The notes beneath the pieces are model-generated. The model worked only from the letters and a program-made list of their open reading frames with translations. It ran no database searches and was not told the DNA's origin. From contig CALDBJ010000042.1 of NCBI GenBank assembly GCA_937937835.1, positions 1 to 30,375 on the forward strand: a DNA stretch of 30,375 nucleotides, in the 5' to 3' direction. Every line of letters starts with the position of its first letter. Positions within the stretch are counted from its first letter, which is position 1. The position numbers and the translations under genes are program-made. The DNA comes from an uncultured Collinsella sp. (GTDB lineage: Bacteria; Actinomycetota; Coriobacteriia; Coriobacteriales; Coriobacteriaceae). Positions 16,073 through 25,200 of the stretch are shown here, one piece after another.

Positions 16073-16111
16073 AAAACCCGGGTGGCCTGTTTTTTGGCTA
16101 CCCGGGTTTTT
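16073..16111 (-). terminator. Terminator of the adhesin gene
   Basis: AAAACCCGGGTGGCC and GGCTACCCGGGTTTT pair as a long stem with a T-rich loop. On the minus strand it exits into TTTTCTGTT. It lies 27 nt past the stop at 16138. The plus-strand exit (TTTTTGGG) is also T-rich, so it may work both ways. Confidence 0.8.
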
Positions 16112-16137
16112 GGGTTGTCGATATGTTCGACTGGCTA

Positions 16138-18447
16138 CTAGTGGGTCTTGCGGCGCTTGATCAGCATGATGAGGGCTATCACTACGAGCGTTGCTCCCGC
16201 TGCTGCTGCGGTGGCGACTAGGGCGAATGTTTGGTCGCCGGTACTTGCGAGGTTCTTCGCTGTGGTCGTAGTCTTGACCTTGGTGTCGGTCTTAGCTCCG
16301 TTGTCGGACTTGGGCTTGTCCGGGTTCGTCGGGGTCTCAGGAGTCTCGGGGCCCTTTGAGCCTTCGGAATCGGTTGGGCCGGCGGTGTTTACCAGCGTAT
16401 GGTCCAGGAACTTCTTGGCGCCCGCACTTGCCTGTGAGAACAGGCGGCGCGTGCGGATCGGGGTGGCGTTCACCGTTGTGGGCGCCGTCTCCTCGGCCTC
16501 GATATTCACGAGCGTCGTGCCGGTGTCGAGGCCCACGTCGCTGTATCCCACGTGGCAGTAATACTGCGCACCGTCATCGTCTGCGATCAGGTCAATCTCG
16601 AGCTTTGAGGCCGTTCCAGCCGCGAGGTTGCCATCGGCACCCACGAGCTTAAACTCTGTCTCGCCGCGGCCCTTGCGGTACCACATATAGGTCGGTGCCA
16701 GCCCTGTTTCGCTATCGTCGGCACCGAGTTGCTTCACATGGCCAATCGCCGAGAGCGTCAGGTGGCTTCCCGCCGTGCGCTCAACCGAAGAGTCGTATCC
16801 AAGATCCGACCCCTCCGCAGCATCCGCCGCAGGTCCGCTCACGGTCATCGTCATGCCATCGGGCATGGTCTTGACCGTGATGATTGCCGAGCGAATACCT
16901 GTTTCGGTCGTGGATCCATTCTTAACGGCGGCGATGGCGAATCGATACTCCGTATTGGGCTGCAGCCCATCCCACTTGAGCGAGGTCTGCGTGTTGTCGG
17001 CAATCTTCCAGCTATTGACGACCGCATCCGCCGCATTGCTCTGCAGCATGCCCACGCCGTAGCTAAAGCCACTCTTGTTTGCGAGTACATCGTCCCAGCT
17101 AAACGTAACGCTGGTCGAATCGACGGCGTTTGCCGTAAAGCCCGTCACGGCCGGCGCGTCGGGCATCTCGACGTCCTTAACGTCATGGCCCACGATCCAG
17201 AACTGGTCGGTGTCCTTGGTGCCGAGTTTGTCGCCCGAGCCGTCCTCGAACTTGTTGACATCCACCGCGTTGACGCCCAGGCGCCACGCAAAGCCGTACT
17301 TATCCTTCGCGGCCTCGGGCAGGTTGTCGACGGTGCCGCCGTATTCGGTCGATTCACTCGAGGAGTTACCCGTAGTAAAGCCGGCGTTGGCACCAAAGCA
17401 CAGGCCGCCAAATAACTCGTGCTTTGCAATCTTCGCGCCCATGACAACGCTGCCGTTCAGCGTAAAGCCGTACTCAAACTCCTGCTCCTCGCCCTCCTCG
17501 ACTTCGATGGTCTGCGTAGTGCTCGCCCCCGACTGCGCGACAGCACCGCTATACCCATCGTACGTGTAAGCGCGCGTCACGCCGGGCTTGCCCAGACCAA
17601 AGGAATCTTGCACGGGAGTCGTACCGTTGAGCGCCGTGTAATAGCTGTCGGGCTCTCCCGACCGGTTGGTCAAAAAGTAGCTGAGCGGCGTCATATTGTG
17701 CTGTTTGGCAATGCGGTCATAGGCCTCGACATTAACGACCGAGGTCTGCGCGCCGAGCGACACGGGCGCCGCCATCACGCCCTTGCCACCAGTTTCCTCA
17801 TTTTCGATCTCATACTCGTAATAGACCATCGGAATCGTGTAGAGCACGGCCTTGTCACCCTCGCCGGCATGCGACTCATAGCTTACGCTTGCGCTGACCG
17901 TGCGCTCGCTCCGGTAGTCATAGCATCCCTCGGCGGCAAAATCGACTGAAGCATTCATCGCGACCAGGGGCGGACCGGTCTGCACCTCGACGGCAACGCC
18001 CAACTCGGCGCCAATGGTATAGCCCTGGGATGTCCCCGTGCCCTTTTCCTCTCCGTATGACGTGCCGCCCAACACCAGATAGCCGTATGCCTGCTCCAGA
18101 TCCTCAACATAGGGCGCATCCTGCAGCACGGCAAGCACGCGCGGGTTGGTATAGACCTTGTAGCGGTCCTTGTACGTGATCTTGACGCTGTCGTTGTCGA
18201 CATCGGGCAGCGCGAGCGAGATAAATGTGCCGTAGGTAGTGCCGCGACGGTTGCTCTCGCTAATCACCTGCTCCTCGCCGCGGTGCACCTTTCCGTTCTC
18301 GTCGAGCGAAAAATGCGAGGCGGTCATCCAATAGTAGTCATCGTTCTTGCGCAGGTCCTCGTCGCGGTGCTTGCCCACCACGGCGATAAAGCTCTCGTTT
18401 AGCGGTCCGAACCCGAGACGCTGCCCGCCTTGACGTCGCTGATCCAC
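16138..18447 (-). CDS. LASTG-anchored surface adhesin, C-terminal part (frameshifted from upstream part)
   Basis: Up to 769 aa, read from a GTG without RBS at 18447. Meaningful sequence begins at about 18408, where it continues the upstream reading frame after a one-base shift. Content: an extracellular beta-rich region (about residues 30-440), a fibronectin type III domain near 435-530 (PAVTGFTANAVDSTSVTFSW, NTEYRFAIAAV), and an Ig-like domain near 540-655 (YMWYRKGRGET, GAQYYCHVGY). A Pro/Thr/Lys stalk and a sortase signal follow: LASTGD, a hydrophobic span and KRRKTH. The LAxTG form differs from LPxTG. The gene ends 27 nt before a terminator. If this part is translated alone it lacks a signal peptide and would not be exported, so the locus is either disrupted or contains a sequencing error. 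Confidence 0.8.
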   Translation of the reverse strand: MDQRRQGGQRLGFGPLNESFIAVVGKHRDEDLRKNDDYYWMTASHFSLDENGKVHRGEEQVISESNRRGTTYGTFISLALPDVDNDSVKITYKDRYKVYTNPRVLAVLQDAPYVEDLEQAYGYLVLGGTSYGEEKGTGTSQGYTIGAELGVAVEVQTGPPLVAMNASVDFAAEGCYDYRSERTVSASVSYESHAGEGDKAVLYTIPMVYYEYEIENEETGGKGVMAAPVSLGAQTSVVNVEAYDRIAKQHNMTPLSYFLTNRSGEPDSYYTALNGTTPVQDSFGLGKPGVTRAYTYDGYSGAVAQSGASTTQTIEVEEGEEQEFEYGFTLNGSVVMGAKIAKHELFGGLCFGANAGFTTGNSSSESTEYGGTVDNLPEAAKDKYGFAWRLGVNAVDVNKFEDGSGDKLGTKDTDQFWIVGHDVKDVEMPDAPAVTGFTANAVDSTSVTFSWDDVLANKSGFSYGVGMLQSNAADAVVNSWKIADNTQTSLKWDGLQPNTEYRFAIAAVKNGSTTETGIRSAIITVKTMPDGMTMTVSGPAADAAEGSDLGYDSSVERTAGSHLTLSAIGHVKQLGADDSETGLAPTYMWYRKGRGETEFKLVGADGNLAAGTASKLEIDLIADDDGAQYYCHVGYSDVGLDTGTTLVNIEAEETAPTTVNATPIRTRRLFSQASAGAKKFLDHTLVNTAGPTDSEGSKGPETPETPTNPDKPKSDNGAKTDTKVKTTTTAKNLASTGDQTFALVATAAAAGATLVVIALIMLIKRRKTH

Positions 18448-20225
18448 ACCTGCTCTATACCCTTGTGGTCATGCTTGTTGCTGCTGTTGTATTGCTGACC
18501 GCTCATGCTCATGGTTCCGACCATGGACCCCAAGCCCTGAGCCCCGCTCTGTGCCGTGTTGCAGGCAAAGTCGCGGAACACATCGCCGCCCACGAGCACC
18601 TCGTCGACCGCCAGCTGCTCGGACAGGCCGTCAAGGTTGGCAGTGGCAAGGGCAATAGGCGCCAAGGTGCACGGATAGCGCTTATCCTGAGCGCTATCCT
18701 TCCATGCGCTGTTGGGCACATGCATCAGCCCATAGGAGGCGAGGAGCCCGTCTCTGTATTCCTTGCAATCGGAAAGCTTGAACTCGCCAGACTCCGAGTC
18801 AAAATACGCGTAGCGGTACAGCGCGCCGTACAGCCCCTTGCTGCCGTCAGAAGCGCCGTAATCAAAAGCGCTGCGTTGCCAGTCATAGCCCGCAAGAATA
18901 AGGCCCGTGACGGTTTCACCCGTCTTCTTTCCTTCTTCATCGTAGGCGGCAAACGTGCCGAACGTCGCATTCGCAGCGACCATGGTCTTGCCGTTCGCGG
19001 AGAGGGAGATTGCGCCCGCGTCGCCCAGAGCATCGACATGGACGAGCGCACCCTTGGATGCATCCCACGAAAACAGCTCGCAATGCGTCGACTTATCAAT
19101 ATTCTTCTTGCCGTAGGGTGCCGAGACCACGATGGCGAGGTCATCGCAAAAATCGCGATCGAGGTCGCCGGCCGCTAGCGAAACGACAGGAGCTGACTGA
19201 AGCTGCGTCCAGGAGTCGTTCCCGCCCTTGTTGTGCGTGGTGTAGTCCGCGGCGTTACCGGCATCGATCTTGACGACGCTTTGCTTCCAGTTGCCGCCCT
19301 CCAAGTCATACATGTCGACTACAGCCTTGCGCACGCCGTTCTCGTCGACATAGCAGCCCGCGTAGACAAAAAGCTCGTCGACGCCGTCGCCATCGACATC
19401 GCCCGCCTCGACATCAAAGACGGCGTCGTGCTCTTGCAGGTAACCGGCATCCAGGTACTTAAAACGGCCTTCGTACATCATATTAGTGTTGACCGTCACC
19501 GGCAGGTGTGTGTCGAGAGTGCGCGTACGCCCGTTGCTAAACGAGTAGAGGACCAGCTCAACCTTTCCGGCGTATGACTTGCCGTCAATCGTCGTGGAGG
19601 AACTGTCGCCGTAGGCACGGAGCTCGGCAACGCGGCTCTTTTTGCCCGTGCTGGCGTCGCTGCAGAACTCAACACTCGTGGCGTGAATGCCCGAGAAACC
19701 GTTGTTGTCGTTGGCGAGTACTGTTGAGGACTCATTGTTGCTTAGGTACGACCAGGTGCCGCCACCGTAGTCGCTATGCTTGTAGAGATCGCCGTTCGTA
19801 TCGAAGTTGTTGACGTTTTGCCAGAACTTTGCGGCGCCCCACACACTTCCATAGCCATCGGTGAGTTTGCTGCTGCCGCCAATGTCACCGCGCTCGACGT
19901 TCTCGAGCTTGTCGCGCAGAGTGTAGCGATTGCCATGGCTACCGTTAGCTGCCATATAGACCTCGCTGCGCGTGGCAAACGTCGTGGGGGTATCAGTGGA
20001 ATAGGGGCCAACGGTATCGGCCGGAATGTCCTCGCTCGTGCCCAGACCCAGGGTTTGATAATCCTGCTCGGTCATATCGGTGATTGCGGGCGCGTCTGCC
20101 GCCTGGGCAACCTGGGGCGTGGCCGTGAAGCAGGCGACGCTCGTGGCGATCAACGCAGCAAGCGCCGCCGTCCCAACAAGCGGGATTTTCGACAGCCTAC
20201 GGATACGGGGGTGTGGAACGTACAT
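18399..20225 (-). CDS. Secreted FG-GAP-repeat adhesin, N-terminal part (ends at a frameshift)
   Basis: This 608-aa reading frame opens with a Sec signal peptide (about residues 1-42: basic RIRRLSK, hydrophobic TAALAALIATSVACF, cleavage near QAADA). The body holds several integrin-alpha/FG-GAP-like calcium-binding strands, for example EAGDVDGDGVDELFVY near 270, AAGDLDRDFCDDLAIVV near 350 and ATANLDGLSEQ near 545, which suggests a beta-propeller. The frame stops at 18399-18401, right after GSVSGS. In the alternative frame the protein continues as GPLNESFIAVVGK. One extra G at 18407-18408 would restore a protein of about 1360 aa with the downstream part. The ATG at 20225 has GCGAGG about 8 nt upstream. 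The ligand is unknown. Confidence 0.85.
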   Translation of the reverse strand: MYVPHPRIRRLSKIPLVGTAALAALIATSVACFTATPQVAQAADAPAITDMTEQDYQTLGLGTSEDIPADTVGPYSTDTPTTFATRSEVYMAANGSHGNRYTLRDKLENVERGDIGGSSKLTDGYGSVWGAAKFWQNVNNFDTNGDLYKHSDYGGGTWSYLSNNESSTVLANDNNGFSGIHATSVEFCSDASTGKKSRVAELRAYGDSSSTTIDGKSYAGKVELVLYSFSNGRTRTLDTHLPVTVNTNMMYEGRFKYLDAGYLQEHDAVFDVEAGDVDGDGVDELFVYAGCYVDENGVRKAVVDMYDLEGGNWKQSVVKIDAGNAADYTTHNKGGNDSWTQLQSAPVVSLAAGDLDRDFCDDLAIVVSAPYGKKNIDKSTHCELFSWDASKGALVHVDALGDAGAISLSANGKTMVAANATFGTFAAYDEEGKKTGETVTGLILAGYDWQRSAFDYGASDGSKGLYGALYRYAYFDSESGEFKLSDCKEYRDGLLASYGLMHVPNSAWKDSAQDKRYPCTLAPIALATANLDGLSEQLAVDEVLVGGDVFRDFACNTAQSGAQGLGSMVGTMSMSGQQYNSSNKHDHKGIEQVWISDVKAGSVSGSDR

Positions 20226-20252
20226 GAGGGGACCTCGCTTTACTCGAGTGGA

Positions 20253-20332
20253 GTTGACTCATTTTTGCAAATGATACGTCCGATGCCCGATATCACGTGT
20301 CTCATTTTCGCCAACGGCGTGTCTCATTTTTG
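20253..20332 (-). promoter_or_regulatory. Repeated motif upstream of the adhesin start
   Basis: CGTGTCTCATTTT occurs at 20296-20308 and 20318-20330, 22 nt apart (two helical turns). A related GTTGACTCATTTTT is at 20253-20266. All point the same way and lie 28-105 nt upstream of the adhesin ATG. The spacing is suggestive of an operator, but no convincing -10/-35 pair was found. Confidence 0.4.
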
Positions 20333-20348
20333 AGAATTCGAGATGCCG

Positions 20349-20796
20349 CGGAAATCTTATCCCAGCTCAAAGGCCATTTCTGGGATGTATTTTCCGTCGA
20401 GTGCCTCATCGGGAAACTGCATCCCATTTCAAGCGTCGATTCTGGGACGCACTTTCCCCTTAGACCCTCAACCGGAAACCGCATCCCACTTTGAGCGCAA
20501 ATTCCGGGATGCATTTTCCGCTTGAGCCTCATTGGGAAACGGCGTCCCACTTTGAGGGCTGATTGTGGGATGCATTTTCCGGTTTTGCTCTCATTGGGAA
20601 AATGCATCCCGTTTCTTGACCGAATAATGGGACGCAATTTCCCGTTGGAGCGCCTTTGGGAAAGTGTGTCCCACTTCGACCGCCCAGAGTGGGATGCACT
20701 TTCCGCAAAGCACCTCAACGGGAAACTACGTCCCATTCCAAAGGCAAATTCCGGGACGCATTTTTCGAAAGCCTGCCCATCCGGAAAGCCCGTCCC
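20349..20796. repeat. Periodic hairpin array 2 (62 nt period)
   Basis: Eight B modules start at 20349, 20411, 20473, 20534, 20596, 20658, 20720 and 20782. Seven A modules start at 20382, 20444, 20506, 20567, 20629, 20691 and 20753. The period is 61-62 nt throughout, and consensus modules and semi-palindromic gaps match array 1. The B-to-A gaps (consensus ACTTTGAGCGCTAATTCT) run in the same plus-strand direction as in array 1, although the adjoining terminator element is inverted. A degenerate remnant continues to about 20825. No coding sequence is evident in 20340-20830. Confidence 0.9.
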
Positions 20797-20836
20797 ACTT
20801 TGGACGCATCCGGGCACGGAACCATCGACCTATCAG

Positions 20837-20985
20837 GCCTCCCATCAATAAAGAGGCGTCCTCCCGGACGGCGGGCACGAAGTTCATCGCGAGTTCCGCA
20901 CGCAAAGAAGGCCACTTAATGTGGCCTTCGTCTTGCGCAGGACTGTAGAGCAGGAAACCTTATATTCTGCCGCCGGGCGGGCGAA
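20837..20985. repeat. Terminator-bearing element, copy 2
   Basis: This is the reverse complement of the core of copy 1. It keeps the GCGGAACTCGCGATGAA stretch (inverted), the hairpin, and the GTCCTGCGCAAGAC segment (inverted). The outer arms (CCCGGACGGCGGGC and GCCGCCGGGCGGGC) have diverged. It abuts array 2 on one side and the end of the SipW operon on the other. Confidence 0.75.
20907..20929 (-). terminator. Terminator of the SipW operon
   Basis: GAAGGCCAC and GTGGCCTTC flank a TTAAT loop. On the minus strand it exits into TTTGCG. It is 74 nt past the last operon gene, whose stop is at 21003. Confidence 0.7.
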
Positions 20986-21002
20986 ACATTTTGAAGATGG
21001 AC

Positions 21003-21701
21003 CTAGCGTTTATTCCTTCGGGACAAGATCAGCGCAGCCATGAAAGCGATAATCGCTAGCGTTAGCAGCGTCAAAAGCAGAGCGAGCGAGTTGTCGCCCG
21101 TCGCAGCCAGGCCAAACAGGCTGGGCTTTTTGGAGCCAGCGGGCTGCGCAGGAATTGTTTCGCCATCGTCCTCGGCGGTGATCTCCCAGCGAATGGTCTT
21201 GTTTGCGTCGGCAAGCTCGTTGCCCACCGACGTCGGGACACTCAGCTGCAGATTGAGCACCGTGCTGCCATCGCTCGTGAACGTGGCGACCTGCGTGGGA
21301 TAGGCGAACACGCTGCCCGGCGTTCCCGTCTGGAGCCAACCGTCAGACGCATCGCCAGCCGACGCCGTTAAGGTAATGGGCGACAGCAGGTGTGCCGTCT
21401 CGTGATCGACAACGGCCCGCACAAACACGCGTACCTGGGACTTTACGCCCATGGCACGAACCTCAATCTGTTGCTCGCGCACATCGCCGGGCATTAGATC
21501 TTTAAAGGCGGGAAACAGATCGGGCTCCCCCAAGGAGCCCGTCGCCCCCGATACCGTCAGCTGGTGCGCATTTCCGTCATAGGCAATCGCGGGAGTCTCG
21601 GCAAACGCGCGGGCAGGAACGGCGAGCGCGACCATGCAGAGAATGGCCGCGACCACGCAACGCACGGAGCGCGCAACGCCTTTGCGAATCGGGAATGCCA
21701 T
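21003..21701 (-). CDS. LAATG-anchored cell-surface protein, last gene of the SipW operon
   Basis: A 232-aa protein with a Sec signal peptide (residues 1-34, cleavage near AFA-ET). A beta-rich domain of about 150 residues follows, with stretches such as LMPGDVREQQIEVRAMG and TIRWEITAEDDGE typical of camelysin/TasA-like or pilin-like folds. The C-terminus is a sortase signal: LAATGD near residue 198, a hydrophobic span and RRNKR. The ATG at 21701 follows GGAGG by 9 nt; its RBS lies inside the end of the preceding gene, 2 nt after that gene's stop, so translation is coupled. It is probably the wall-anchoring or base subunit for the fibre whose other parts lack anchors. Specific family not recognised. 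Confidence 0.85.
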   Translation of the reverse strand: MAFPIRKGVARSVRCVVAAILCMVALAVPARAFAETPAIAYDGNAHQLTVSGATGSLGEPDLFPAFKDLMPGDVREQQIEVRAMGVKSQVRVFVRAVVDHETAHLLSPITLTASAGDASDGWLQTGTPGSVFAYPTQVATFTSDGSTVLNLQLSVPTSVGNELADANKTIRWEITAEDDGETIPAQPAGSKKPSLFGLAATGDNSLALLLTLLTLAIIAFMAALILSRRNKR

Positions 21702-21703
21702 AC

Positions 21704-22273
21704 TCACGCACCTCCGTGCGGCGGCACCAGCACGCCATCTTTGACCGTACAGTTCCATGCCTCGGTGACCGCATCGTCGGGCGTGGACTGAATCGCCTGG
21801 GTCGAAATGTCGACGACTAGGTTTTTACCGTCTGCCTTCTTCTCGGACACGCTCTTGATGAGCACGCCCGTCTTGTCGAGCGGCTTAACAGAAGACGTCC
21901 AGTAGTAGAACCCGTCGCTCGCAAGAACCCAAGACGAAGGGCTGTTAGTGGCGGCGGCATCGCCTTTATCGCCCCACTCAATGGTGTAGTCGGTGCCGGC
22001 AACCGGCTCATCCCACAGGCGCGCGCCATCCTTATCCTGCCAGTAGATATCCACCGCGATACGCAGGTATGCCGGAGCCGAGCCCGTGTTTTTTACCGAG
22101 ACATCCCTTTTCACGTTGTCCTTGAGCGTCTCGTCCACCGAAGGCGCCACCGAGCCAAAGCCAAACTCGTTGACCAGCACGCCCGTAACCGAAAGCCACG
22201 CAAAGGTGCCGACGACGCCGGCCAAAAGGAGGACGCCGACAAGGAGGGCAACGATCCGCTTGCGCTTAGTCAT
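21704..22273 (-). CDS. SipW-dependent-type signal peptide protein 3 (TasA/camelysin-like)
   Basis: A 189-aa exported protein. The N-terminus KRKRIVALLVGVLLLAGVVG followed by GTFAWL (residues 22-27) matches the SipW-cognate signal peptide pattern. The mature part has the family's features: an early FGFGSV, then VKNTGSAPAYLRIAVDIYW, a paired beta region typical of TasA/camelysin, and a FYYWTSSVKP segment. No anchor or second membrane span is present, so it is predicted to be secreted and incorporated into a surface structure. The ATG at 22273 overlaps the end of the giant-protein gene by 8 nt, with GGAGGGAGG just upstream; coupling is likely. Confidence 0.88.
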   Translation of the reverse strand: MTKRKRIVALLVGVLLLAGVVGTFAWLSVTGVLVNEFGFGSVAPSVDETLKDNVKRDVSVKNTGSAPAYLRIAVDIYWQDKDGARLWDEPVAGTDYTIEWGDKGDAAATNSPSSWVLASDGFYYWTSSVKPLDKTGVLIKSVSEKKADGKNLVVDISTQAIQSTPDDAVTEAWNCTVKDGVLVPPHGGA

Positions 22274-25200
22274 CCTTGTCCTCCCTCCTCAGCGTGCCGT
22301 TTTCCCAAACATTCTTGGCACGCGAGCCGCCATCGACCCATTTGTCCTTCGCGCGCGTGTTGACGCACGTCACCACCGCATCGCCCGCGCTCGAAGCAGA
22401 CGAAATCGTCAGCTCGGCAGATTTACCGGGCGCCTTGCCCGGCGTGCTCAGCTCGCCCTCGTATCGCCATGCCCAATTCGTGTCTTCCTCGACGGTATAG
22501 ATGCCCGTCGGCGCGGCAAATTGCACGCTGCCGACATACCAGGTCTCACCGTTTTCCTGCTGCCGCTTATCGACCTTCACCTCGGCCACGCGCGTCTCGG
22601 GAGAGGCTCCCTCCGCCGTCTTCGTCACCTTAAAGCGGAACGTCTGTCCCATGGCGCTGGCATCGGTGGTCTTTTTGACGATCGTCAGCGCATGGGTCTT
22701 GGCGAAGTCGAACACGGCATTGCCGTCGCCTTGCTTGCCTTCGCCCGTCTTCTTGGACTCCAGGCGGTTGGCCAAGTCGAACGAACCGTTACCCGAGCCC
22801 AAGCTGTAGAGCGAGACTAACTTGCCGTTTACGGGCTTTTCCTCCGCGGTAACGCCCTCTGCACCAGGGCCGTAGCTCGCCTGCGTCACCGTAACGGTCA
22901 GCTGCGTTCCCATAAACGGCTCGGCAAAACAGACCTTGAACGGCGCCTTATCGGCATTGTCATTGACTGTATTGTCAGCAGTGGGATCGAGCAGCCACTT
23001 AAGCTTCGCGGTCATAGGTACGGGGTGCGCGGAATTGGATGTATCGTTGGCGACTACACGATACGTCACCGGATACAGATCCATGTCTCCCTTGACCGGC
23101 TCGCCCTTAAACTCATCCCAAGACTTCGCAGCACCATTAGCAGGCACATATCGCCATTCCAGGAAGAGTTCGCGCACGTCACCGTTAGCCGCCGCCCGCT
23201 CATCAAGCAGCGCGACGATCTTGGAGTAGGCGTCCGGGTCGTACGCGACGGACTTTTGCTCCATCTCGGGATTGCCGTTGTTGTCATAGACCGGTTTGCC
23301 GCTCTCATCCACCTTGGGAACCTCGACGTTATGGACAAAACCAGCGCCTGTCGCGCGATCGTCGCCCGAGTCGACCGTCGCCGTAAAGATGGGCGCGCCG
23401 TCAACGCCGTGATAGCACACCTTATACGGCGTAATCTTATACACCGCGGTATACGTTACGTCCTCAAATGGCTCACCGCCCTCGAGAGGGTACTTCTCAT
23501 CGTCGGTCATCAGGGTGTATTGGCTATCGGATTTATAGTCGCGCGACCAGCCGACAAAGTCGTACTTGGTGCCGTTTTTGCCGACAACCTCGGTTGCAGC
23601 TTTTACCTCCAGCGAAATCTGATCGCCAGAGTCGGTGCGCGAAAGCAAGCGTACGGATTCGGGGCTATTCAGATTGCCATCGATATTCGATTGGACTTTT
23701 ACCGCGCAGGCACGGTAAACCGGGTACAGCTCCATGGGAGCCTTGACCACAGTGTTTTTGTTCACCATGGGAAGACCGTCTGACCAAACGACATAGCCGT
23801 TGCCGGCAGTCGGCTTGGTTTCCGTCCATCCCGCGAACACGTTGTATGCACCCGTTGCGGCATCGATTTCGTTAACCTTATACGTTGGCAGTGGGATGCC
23901 ATCCTTAAGGCTGCCGAGCGTATCGTCCGGCTGGGCTACCTTGCCATCCACATCCTTGGCATTGAGGTGGTACACAACCGCCAACGGCGAATAGTACGCC
24001 ACAAATGTATAGGCTCCGCCAGGTTCCACCTGATGGGAATACGAGTTACCGTCGGCAGAATCGAGCTTCTCGACCTTCCCGTTCGGAAGTTCAATCTCGA
24101 CCTTCTGCAACTTATACAGCTCACCGCCTGCTTTATAAACCGGCGTCGTAACGTCAGGGGTCACCGTTGCCGTAGCAGGATCGGTGTCCGCGTTGATAAC
24201 GGGAGCGATGTTGTAGCTAGGCACATTGACCTTGTCCGTGCCATCGAAACCTGCGCGATGCAGGTTGGTGGTGTAGCTGACGTTGTACTTTGCGTATACG
24301 GGATACGCGTCCTGCCACCGCGTGACCGTGGAGGCATCCGTCGCTAGATACGGCCTGGCCTTGTCCGGATCAGACGTGGTGAAGTTATCGTCCTTGACAT
24401 CGTAGATGTAGTTCCAGACGGGAGAGTCCTTCTCGACCTCAGCCGTAGAGATCCAGCCCAGGAACTTATAGCCCGGCACGGCCATCTCGGCATCAGTCGG
24501 CGAAGACTCGAGGGTCAGATTGGGATTTGTAATTGTGTCGCTGTCCCCGCCGGAATTCTTATCAACCGTATCATTCGTATAGATGAATGGATACTTGTAC
24601 GTGTAACGAGGATCCTCTTCGCCACTCTTCTTTTGGAGCAAATTGCTCTCGTAGCGACGTGTCGTTTTCTTGCAGACCGTGCCATCTTTCTTATAAAAAT
24701 CGACACGCGTCGTCACCATCGCACGCATGCGGTATTTCGAAGTGTAATCGATTGAAGCCTTTACGGGATTATTGAGATACGTACATCGACCGCCGCTTCT
24801 CTCAAGCGTCCAAAACTTCAAGCTATAACGATCGCTAGATGGCGTAAAAGTGTACTTCAACGCATTAATAACCTTTTCATCGTCAATCGTTCCAGAACCT
24901 GGGAAATCTGTATCCACAAGGACATTCTTTAGGGTATCCGCCCCCGTATCGTTTCTCACGTTATGCGAATATGCGCTCATGGGGGCCACGATTCGCTTAT
25001 TGCTGTCGTAGTACCCCTCTGCACACTCGCCCCTATAGGCATTCTTATCGCCATGATTAACGTGCTCGGAACCCCAGTGCACCACGTTCTCTCGAACATA
25101 ACTTGTGCCAACCTGATCGTTAAACGGTGTATTGTACTCGTTCCATACAGAGCAAAGGAGTTCCGACTTCGTGTATTCATCGTTCGCGTACGCGCGGACG

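Noticed and set aside
18399..18447. Programmed ribosomal frameshift in the adhesin gene
   Set aside because: No slippery heptamer, stop-proximal shift codon or evident downstream pseudoknot; a single-base deletion explains it better.
15728..20796. CRISPR arrays
   Set aside because: The repeats alternate in orientation, are only 14-15 nt, vary in sequence, and the spacers are 14 or 18 nt and partly conserved. No cas gene is present.
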